Shown piece after piece: positions 1-5,461 of a DNA stretch of 9,688 nt (its first letter is position 1; every line of letters starts with the position of its first letter). Made by a program: the position numbers and the translations under genes. A model generated the notes under the pieces. The model had not been told where the DNA came from. It saw nothing but the letters and a program-made list of their open reading frames with translations, and did no database searches. The DNA comes from Bacteroidales bacterium (lineage in GTDB: Bacteria; Bacteroidota; Bacteroidia; Bacteroidales; JALTDM01), in contig JALTDM010000141.1 in NCBI GenBank assembly GCA_027074135.1, positions 1 to 9,688 on the forward strand, given 5' to 3'.

Positions 1-1
1 G

Positions 2-967
2 TATAAAAATTACGAAGAATCATTATTTTACGAAAGCGGATACATAATTGGCACAAGGCAAAAAATATGCGATGCCGTAAGGGGTCAAAATGATTTTTAC
101 GCATTGCAAAAAGCTGACAGCATACCCACAAATATAACACCCTACCACTACTCTTCTATGTTTGACGATTCGCGAGGCGATACAAACAGATTGGGTTTTA
201 AGTTTTTGCAAAATGTATATGCCTTTGACAATCTGCAAAATTCTTTGATTTTTAAGCTCCAAATTGTAAACGACACAATTATTTCTTACGACAGCTTGTT
301 TTTAGGAATTTTTACCGACTGGGATATAATTGATTATTCGTTGAATTTTGCAAATTATGACGAAAACAGAAAACTGGCATACACATATTACAATGCGGAC
401 GAAAATGTTTATGCCGGGGTTAAATTTATAAATGCCTCACAAGTTCATTGCTATTCATTTGACAACATTCAAGATGCTCAAGACCAAATAGTATTGATAG
501 ACGGATACAGCAAAAGTGAAAAATATGAAAGTATGATTTCCGACAGGTACCAAGCCGGAAGTGGTTCGGGTAACGATGTAGCACAAACAATTTCGTCAGG
601 TCCTTACAGCATAAACCAAGGCGACACAATTACCTTGTGGTTTGCATATTTGGCAGCAAACAGCTTGCAAGAATTATACAATGAAGCCGACAGCATACAA
701 GCATTGTTCAACAATTTGTTTAACACATCTGAAAACATTGCTTATGATAATGATATTTCGGTTTATCCCAATCCGGCTACAAATATTTTGAATATTGATT
801 GTAAAGATAAAACGATAACGGAAATTTATAATTCACAAGGGAAACTATTACTGAAATCAACAGCATCAAAAATTAACCTTTCAGGCATACCACCGCAAAA
901 TTTAGTAGTTAAAGTAAAAGCGCAAAACAGTAATTACAGTAAGATTTTTAAGGTTGTGAAAAGGTAA
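2..967 (+). CDS. C-terminal part of a T9SS-exported protein, possibly an S8-type protease (5' end outside window)
   Basis: The reading frame is open from the first bases, so this is the last 321 codons of a longer gene and the TTG at 104 is not a real start. The final 70 or so residues (about 755-964) are a type A T9SS sorting domain: a VYPNPA motif, an IYNSQGKLL strand and the terminal FKVVKR. Such proteins cross the outer membrane through the type IX secretion system and are usually cleaved and anchored or released. The part before it, with FYESGYIIGT near the start, a central GIFTDWDI and the later GPYSINQGDTITLWFAYLA, resembles the module that follows the catalytic domain in many secreted Bacteroidota subtilisin-like (S8) proteases. 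No catalytic triad is inside the window, so protease activity is inference. The T9SS assignment is strong. The stop lies 4 nt from the stop of the convergent ychF. Confidence 0.85.
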   Translation, partial: YKNYEESLFYESGYIIGTRQKICDAVRGQNDFYALQKADSIPTNITPYHYSSMFDDSRGDTNRLGFKFLQNVYAFDNLQNSLIFKLQIVNDTIISYDSLFLGIFTDWDIIDYSLNFANYDENRKLAYTYYNADENVYAGVKFINASQVHCYSFDNIQDAQDQIVLIDGYSKSEKYESMISDRYQAGSGSGNDVAQTISSGPYSINQGDTITLWFAYLAANSLQELYNEADSIQALFNNLFNTSENIAYDNDISVYPNPATNILNIDCKDKTITEIYNSQGKLLLKSTASKINLSGIPPQNLVVKVKAQNSNYSKIFKVVKR

Positions 968-971
968 AAAA

Positions 972-2075
972 TCACACATTAAACCTGAAGTGCATTATAT
1001 CACCGTCTTGCACCACATAATCTTTTCCTTCTATATGAATTTTACCTGCTTCACGACAAGCTTGTTCCGAACCGTATTTGATAAAATCATCATATTTAAT
1101 CACTTCGGCACGGATAAAGCCCCGTTCGAAATCGGAGTGGATAATACCGGCACATTGCGGAGCAGTCATTCCGTCTTTGAAAGTCCAAGCCTTTACCTCT
1201 TTCGGTCCGGCAGTAAAATATGTCTTTAATCCCAAGAGTTCATAAGCTTTCCGTATCAACCTGTTTAGCACCGGTTCGTCCAACCCCAGTTCGTCCAAAA
1301 ACATTTTTTTGTCTTCGTAGTCTTCAAATTCCGCAAGTTCGGCTTCTGTTGCTGCATCAATTATAAGCATTTCGGCATTTTCATCTTTTATTGCTTCGGC
1401 AAGCATTTGGGTGTATTCATTCCCGTCTTTTACAGATGCGGCATCCACATTGCACACATACAGTACGGGTTTATTTGTAAGCAACTGAAAAGTCTTTGCA
1501 AGTTTTATATCTTCCTCATTATCAAGCGTAACAGTTCTGGCAGGTTTGCCTTGTTCAAGCACTTCCTTGTATTTTTTTAGCAGTTCAACAGCCTTTATCG
1601 CTTCTTTATCTTTACCCGTAGTAGCACGCTTAATCAATTTTTCAAGCCTGTTTGTAACTGTTTCCAAATCTTTGAGCATAAGCTCGGTTTCAATGGTTTC
1701 CTTATCCCTGACCGGATTTATGCTGCCATCCACATGCGAAATATTTTCGTCTTCAAAACACCTGATAACATGAATTATGGCATCAGTCTCGCTAATATGG
1801 CTCAAAAATTTATTCCCCAAGCCTTCGCCTTTGCTTGCTCCACGCACTAAACCTGCAATATCTACAATCTCTACTGTAGCAGGCACTATCTGGGCAGGAT
1901 TTACCAAACGTGAAAGCTCTTCTAAACGCTTGTCCGGCACCGATATCATTCCCACATTCGGTTCTATTGTGCAAAAAGGATAGTTGGCAGCTTGAGCTTT
2001 TGCATTGCTCATACTGTTAAAAAGCGTGGATTTACCAACATTAGGCAACCCTACTATACCGCATTTCAAAGCCAT
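972..2075 (-). CDS. ychF: Obg-like ATPase YchF (OLA1 family)
   Basis: This is a 367-residue protein, the normal length for YchF, a universally conserved cytoplasmic P-loop NTPase that prefers ATP to GTP and associates with ribosomes and stress responses. The G1 loop is GLPNVGKST (residues 9-17). G3 is DIAGL (72-76), with the hydrophobic residue in place of the catalytic glutamine typical of this class. A helical, coiled-coil insertion follows (about 125-200), and the TGS domain fills the C-terminus (about 283-366, ending GDIMHFRFNV). The G4 position reads NVDA (209-212), where I expect the family NxxE, a possible departure. The start at 2075 gives the standard MALKCGIVG beginning. It is convergent with the T9SS gene. 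Its own promoter overlaps the 3' end of the upstream gene, so it is probably transcribed alone. Confidence 0.97.
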   Translation of the reverse strand: MALKCGIVGLPNVGKSTLFNSMSNAKAQAANYPFCTIEPNVGMISVPDKRLEELSRLVNPAQIVPATVEIVDIAGLVRGASKGEGLGNKFLSHISETDAIIHVIRCFEDENISHVDGSINPVRDKETIETELMLKDLETVTNRLEKLIKRATTGKDKEAIKAVELLKKYKEVLEQGKPARTVTLDNEEDIKLAKTFQLLTNKPVLYVCNVDAASVKDGNEYTQMLAEAIKDENAEMLIIDAATEAELAEFEDYEDKKMFLDELGLDEPVLNRLIRKAYELLGLKTYFTAGPKEVKAWTFKDGMTAPQCAGIIHSDFERGFIRAEVIKYDDFIKYGSEQACREAGKIHIEGKDYVVQDGDIMHFRFNV

Positions 2076-2096
2076 AATTTCTCAAATTTTGGTTGC

Positions 2097-2126
2097 CAAA
2101 GGTAGCCAAATTTTCAATACAGCAAA
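2097..2126 (-). promoter_or_regulatory. Bacteroidota-type promoter of ychF
   Basis: On the minus strand, TTTG (2126-2123) and TACCTTTG (2104-2097) are separated by 18 nt. They match the Bacteroidota -33 and -7 boxes (TTTG and TAnnTTTG). Transcription would begin near 2090, leaving a leader of about 15 nt before the ATG at 2075. The -33 box lies inside the last codons of the DUF6150 gene. No Shine-Dalgarno sequence is visible. Confidence 0.75.
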
Positions 2127-2449
2127 TACTGTTTTTGCTTGTTCACCCAGCCCGCTTGGTATTCGTAGTCAACAAAGTAAATCTTCAAATCGGCTTGATA
2201 TTCGTGTTCAACGAAATACACCTTTTTGTCCGCTTGATAATCATACTTCACAAAATACCATTTTCCCTCGTTCCCTTTAGCTTGATAATCATAATTGACT
2301 ACATAAACTTTGAGGTCGGCTTGATATTCGTGGTCAACAACATAAACTTTAATATCAGCCTGATAATCGTATTTGGTTTTGAAAATCTTTTGTGCTTGTG
2401 TCATATAAACGACAAGAATAAAACCAAGAGTTAAGATTATTTTTTTCAT
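2114..2449 (-). CDS. Small exported repeat protein, DUF6150 / 7(1) septoil knot family
   Basis: This 111-residue protein begins with a signal peptide (residues 1-20: MKK, a hydrophobic stretch, then TQAQ), so it is predicted to be exported to the periplasm or cell surface. The mature part is almost entirely repeats of Y/H-x-Y-Q-A followed by a hydrophobic KVYVV-type strand. The YQA motifs start at residues 27, 40, 53, 69, 82 and 95. Spacing is therefore 13-13-16-13-13, with the 3-residue insertion (KGNEGKW) exactly in the middle. This pattern is that of the Bacteroidota DUF6150 family, which I recall being renamed the 7(1) septoil knot family because a relative folds into a deep torus knot. 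The biological function is unknown. Family assignment is from memory of the repeat pattern and is fairly firm; the knot is inferred. It is divergent from the eIF2B-like gene and codirectional with ychF. Confidence 0.85.
   Translation of the reverse strand: MKKIILTLGFILVVYMTQAQKIFKTKYDYQADIKVYVVDHEYQADLKVYVVNYDYQAKGNEGKWYFVKYDYQADKKVYFVEHEYQADLKIYFVDYEYQAGWVNKQKQYLLY
2153..2371 (-). repeat. Six in-gene degenerate repeats (39-bp unit) encoding YxYQA strands
   Basis: Six copies of a 13-codon unit run through the DUF6150 gene; the third copy is 16 codons. At DNA level they show as recurring CTTGATA(A/T)TC-like blocks on the plus strand. The copies have diverged at synonymous positions while the protein motif is retained, so they are an old protein-level repeat, not a recent DNA expansion. 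Confidence 0.85.
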
Positions 2450-2455
2450 TTTTTA

Positions 2456-2463
2456 TACCTTTA
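2456..2463 (+). promoter_or_regulatory. Possible -7 box of the eIF2B-like gene
   Basis: TACCTTTA differs from TAnnTTTG only in the last base and lies 15 nt before the ATG at 2479. No -33 TTTG is seen at the usual distance. It is the only candidate in the 29-bp divergent gap. Confidence 0.4.
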
Positions 2464-2478
2464 CAAAAAACTGTGTTT

Positions 2479-3252
2479 ATGAACAAAGATAACAAATTTT
2501 CGGCAGAATTGCTAAAAATAGCATCAGACAGTATAAACGGCTCTACTACAATGCTTTTAAATCTACTCGACACAATAGAAAAAATGCAGAAAAACAACAT
2601 AAATATTGCTGATTACAAACTGATGTTTAACAGCATAATAAAAAGTCAATCCCATTTTATCAACTTAATAAATATAACCCGACAAATTTTAGAAAACATA
2701 AGCGACCCCGAAGCTATATCAAATTTGATAACAACAGTTAGGAAATATTACCAAACACTTTTTGAAAAGCAGGCAAACATAATTTTAGAAAATACACACA
2801 AGGACAAAATAAAGCTCTTGACACACAGCAATAGTTCAAGCATAAAAAATGTTGTTTTACAACTGAAAGACAAAGTAAAAAACATTGAAATAGTCCAAAC
2901 CGTATCAACACCCGGAGATGAAGGTAAATTGCAAGCAGACTTTTTTTGTAAAAACGGCTTACCTGTAACACTTATAGATGATTCGGCTGTAGCAAATTTT
3001 ATCCCGGAAGTGGATTTTATTATGTCGGGTTGCGACCAGTACGACAAAACTCATTATGTAAACAAAACAGGCACTCTAAACATCGCAATTATTGCAAAAT
3101 ACTATGGTATAAAACTTTATGTTTTATGTGACAATTATAAACGAACCGGAAATCTTTCCGAAAAAATTAAATCAAAATCCCAGTGCCCTAAAACCATAAA
3201 TTATAATTTAGAAAAAATCCCAATAAAATATGCCACCGAAATTTTAGAATAA
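2479..3252 (+). CDS. eIF2B alpha/beta/delta-like (IF-2B family) protein
   Basis: This 257-residue protein has an N-terminal helical half (residues 1-105) and a Rossmann-like C-terminal half. It resembles the family that includes eukaryotic eIF2B regulatory subunits, methylthioribose-1-phosphate isomerase and archaeal ribose-1,5-bisphosphate isomerase. Recognisable blocks are LTHSNSSS (114-121), GCD (184-186, the GAD motif carrying the isomerase aspartate), VNKTGTLNIAIIAK (194-207) and YVLCDNYK (214-221). The C-terminus, with EKIP and ATEILE, fits the family ending. The catalytic cysteine of the isomerases, in the THC position, is Ser117 here. The usual ESRP-type phosphate motif is replaced by VSTPGDEG (142-149). 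A sugar-phosphate-binding but non-isomerase role is possible; the function is unknown. I prefer the ATG at 2479 to the in-frame GTG at 2473 because it leaves room for the -7 box. Confidence 0.75.
   Translation: MNKDNKFSAELLKIASDSINGSTTMLLNLLDTIEKMQKNNINIADYKLMFNSIIKSQSHFINLINITRQILENISDPEAISNLITTVRKYYQTLFEKQANIILENTHKDKIKLLTHSNSSSIKNVVLQLKDKVKNIEIVQTVSTPGDEGKLQADFFCKNGLPVTLIDDSAVANFIPEVDFIMSGCDQYDKTHYVNKTGTLNIAIIAKYYGIKLYVLCDNYKRTGNLSEKIKSKSQCPKTINYNLEKIPIKYATEILE
2484..2491 (-). promoter_or_regulatory. -7 box of the DUF6150 gene
   Basis: The minus strand reads TATCTTTG, an exact TAnnTTTG match, 34 nt ahead of the ATG at 2449. It lies inside codons 2-5 of the divergent eIF2B-like gene. Transcription would begin near 2477, so the two divergent transcripts would overlap by a few bases. 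No clear -33 box. Confidence 0.55.
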
Positions 3253-3277
3253 TCACCTCGTCGGGCAACTTTTTGAG

Positions 3278-3285
3278 TATATTTG
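3278..3285 (+). promoter_or_regulatory. -7 box of the T9SS nuclease gene
   Basis: TATATTTG matches TAnnTTTG exactly and lies 21 nt before the ATG at 3307. It suggests a start near 3292 and a leader of about 15 nt. No TTTG at -33 is visible, so it may need an activator or be weak. It indicates that the nuclease gene is transcribed separately from the gene ending at 3252. Confidence 0.55.
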
Positions 3286-3306
3286 TGAGTCATAAAACAA
3301 AAAGAA

Positions 3307-4560
3307 ATGAAAAAATTATTTTTTACAATCATTTTCATATTAGGTGCATTGTTGTCAAAATCACAAGATACCATCACAGTGCTGCAATACAACTTACTAA
3401 ATTATGGCAATAACACAAGTTATTGCGACCAAAATAATAACAATATAGACACAAAAAACGAAAATATAAGAATCTTACTTCATTATTACACTCCGGATAT
3501 TATTTCCGTAAACGAAATGGTAAACGACAGTTACAAAGCGATTTACCTATTGAATAATGCCTTAAACACAGACGGTCGCACTTTCTATAAAAATGTGGCA
3601 ATGACAAATTTATCCGGCAGTGACATAGTAAACATGCTGTATTACGACAAAAGAAAATTCACTCTCGAATATCAAGAAGCAGTAGCAACCTCTCTACGTG
3701 ACATAAACATTTATCACTTTTATTACAACTCGCCCGATTTACAAAACGGTGACACGGTAAGGCTTGTATGTATTTCCGCTCACCTTAAAGCAGGTAGTTA
3801 CAGCAGCGATGCGGCAACACGGGCGGATATGACTTCAACTCTTATGAATTATGTGAAAAATCACAACATAGACGGAAATGTTATAATGATGGGTGATTTC
3901 AATTTATATTCCAGCAGTGAAGAAGCATATCAAAATATTGTTAATTACAGTGTTGAAGCTTACAGGTTGTACGACCCCGTTAATATGTCAGGCGATTGGA
4001 GCAATAACTCATATTATAGAATGTACCACTCTCAATCTACTCATTATACTTCAGGATGTTATGCCGGCGGCGGATTGGATGACAGGTTTGATTTTATTCT
4101 CATATCACAAGAAATCAGAGATGATATTTACAAAATAAAATACATACCCGACTCTTACAAAGTAATAGGACAAGACGGACAACATTTTAATGCAGCATTA
4201 ACTGATGCACCTGAAAACAGCATGTATCCACAAGAGCTTGTTCAAGCATTATACAATATCAGCGACCACCTTCCTGTAACTTTAAAGTTAAGAATTGACC
4301 AAACTCCTGTTCTTGGGGTGCTGGAACAAGAAACAAACGAAAAAATATTTGTAAGCACACTTGTAAAAAATCAAATATCCGTAGAACTGCCGGGTACATA
4401 TAATTATACTTTGAGCGACATCACAGGCAAACTCTTAAAACAAGGAAAAATTACCCGAAAAGATATTATTTCTGTTTCCGATTTAAAAGCAGGGATTTAT
4501 TTCCTAAATCTTAAAGCAAACAACAAAGCTGTCAAAACATTTAAAATTGTAAAATATTAG
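3307..4560 (+). CDS. T9SS-exported endonuclease/exonuclease/phosphatase-family protein
   Basis: This 417-residue secreted protein has three parts. Residues 1-20 are a signal peptide (MKKLFFTIIF to SKSQ). Residues 23-330 form an endonuclease/exonuclease/phosphatase (DNase I-like) domain with all expected metal and catalytic positions: Asn29 in LQYNLLNY, Glu70 in SVNEM, His159 in SAHLK, Asp197 and Asn199 in GDFN, Asp262 in RFDFI, and Asp320-His321 in SDHLP. Residues 335-417 form a type A T9SS sorting domain ending FKIVKY. It is therefore a complete, probably active phosphoesterase delivered to the cell surface or medium. Extracellular nucleic acid is the most likely substrate, but a phospholipid or sugar-phosphate substrate cannot be excluded from sequence. 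The start fits the signal peptide and the -7 box. It is tail to tail with the DUF3108 gene, 1 nt apart. Confidence 0.9.
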   Translation: MKKLFFTIIFILGALLSKSQDTITVLQYNLLNYGNNTSYCDQNNNNIDTKNENIRILLHYYTPDIISVNEMVNDSYKAIYLLNNALNTDGRTFYKNVAMTNLSGSDIVNMLYYDKRKFTLEYQEAVATSLRDINIYHFYYNSPDLQNGDTVRLVCISAHLKAGSYSSDAATRADMTSTLMNYVKNHNIDGNVIMMGDFNLYSSSEEAYQNIVNYSVEAYRLYDPVNMSGDWSNNSYYRMYHSQSTHYTSGCYAGGGLDDRFDFILISQEIRDDIYKIKYIPDSYKVIGQDGQHFNAALTDAPENSMYPQELVQALYNISDHLPVTLKLRIDQTPVLGVLEQETNEKIFVSTLVKNQISVELPGTYNYTLSDITGKLLKQGKITRKDIISVSDLKAGIYFLNLKANNKAVKTFKIVKY

Positions 4561-4561
4561 T

Positions 4562-5368
4562 CTAGTCCAACTTTGAAGAAAGTGGGTATTTCAGGTTTTT
4601 ATAAGATTTTAGCCTGACTTTTACAGAACCTACAGAAATAGGTGACTCTATCCATATAGGTATATGGTTTTTATCATCAGTTATCCAAATTGTCATTGTT
4701 TCACCACCTTTAAACTCTAAACTTGGAACTGTAAGTACTTTAAGTTTTATAGCTTTATATTTTCCTATTTTTTTATTTTTAAAAATCTCCTTACCAATAT
4801 ATCTAAAATACAGTTTTTCAAACTTTCGGTCTAACATTATGGAAACAGGCACTTTTTGATTTTCTTTTAAGTGGTCAAAATCTAATGTTCGTGAATAATA
4901 AATTATAGATAACAAGTCATAAGTATTATCACTTACCTTAACAGTATCTAAGTGATGTATACCGGTATTTCCCTTCCTTTCGGCATATACTAACTTCTTT
5001 TTCCTTATAAACTTATACGTTATTTTAAATTTAATATCACCCTCTTGAATATCTCTTAAAAAATACACAGGTTTTAATGACTCTGGATAAACAATACTTT
5101 TGTAATAATCTCTAACCTTAAAAAAATTATCCCAACTACTATAAGTCTTACCCCAACCTTCCAGTTCAAGAAAATTCATATTTTTAATTTTCCTTTCTTT
5201 TACGGAAAATTTTGCTTCACCCACATCAATCCAAATAAATCCCCAATTATAAGAAATCACATAAGAAACTTCCTCTCCAGGCTTAAATGGATAATCTTTT
5301 TGAGAATATGAAACTTTGTATAAAAATAAAATTACAAATATTAAAATAATATATTTAAAACCCTTCAT
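4562..5368 (-). CDS. DUF3108 domain-containing exported protein
   Basis: This 268-residue protein starts with a signal peptide (residues 1-22, MKGFKYIILIFVILF to SYSQ). There is no lipobox cysteine, so a soluble periplasmic or outer-membrane-associated location is likely. The mature part is beta-rich and matches DUF3108: FKPGEEVSYVISYNWGFIW near residue 28, the VGEAKFSV strand, then WDNFFKVRDYY and the RDIQEG block, and the late TIWITDDKNHIPIWIE strand. This last block recalls the lipoprotein-carrier-like folds of LolA/LolB-type envelope proteins, but the function of DUF3108 is not established. The stop is 1 nt from the nuclease stop. A terminator and its own weak promoter separate it from the EF-G paralogue upstream on the same strand. 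Confidence 0.88.
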   Translation of the reverse strand: MKGFKYIILIFVILFLYKVSYSQKDYPFKPGEEVSYVISYNWGFIWIDVGEAKFSVKERKIKNMNFLELEGWGKTYSSWDNFFKVRDYYKSIVYPESLKPVYFLRDIQEGDIKFKITYKFIRKKKLVYAERKGNTGIHHLDTVKVSDNTYDLLSIIYYSRTLDFDHLKENQKVPVSIMLDRKFEKLYFRYIGKEIFKNKKIGKYKAIKLKVLTVPSLEFKGGETMTIWITDDKNHIPIWIESPISVGSVKVRLKSYKNLKYPLSSKLD

Positions 5369-5385
5369 TTGATAAATTTTGGGAA

Positions 5386-5393
5386 TAAAGTTA
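5386..5393 (-). promoter_or_regulatory. Possible -7 box of the DUF3108 gene
   Basis: The minus strand reads TAACTTTA, one base from TAnnTTTG, 17 nt before the ATG at 5368. It lies just downstream of the terminator at 5407-5438, where a new promoter is needed. No -33 box is seen. Confidence 0.4.
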
Positions 5394-5406
5394 CACTTTT
5401 TATGCC

Positions 5407-5438
5407 AAAAAAAAAGCTGCCCTTCAGGCAGCCCTTTT
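5407..5438 (-). terminator. Intrinsic terminator of the EF-G paralogue
   Basis: On the minus strand, GGGCTGCC, a TGAAG loop and GGCAGC form a 6-bp GC-rich stem (5416-5421 with 5427-5432). It is followed by nine T (5415-5407) and preceded by AAAA, which can lengthen the stem. It begins 24 nt after the stop codon at 5462 and is the clearest terminator for this strand. Confidence 0.9.
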
Positions 5439-5461
5439 GAAGAAATTATAAATATTTGATT

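Noticed and set aside
2153..2371. Regular repeats that could suggest a CRISPR array
   Set aside because: The unit is a multiple of three, in frame inside a signal-peptide protein, imperfect at DNA level and without distinct spacers.
2005..2434. Plus-strand frames of 91 and 113 residues opposite ychF and DUF6150
   Set aside because: Their repeats mirror the YQA repeats of the real minus-strand gene, and they have no start signal.
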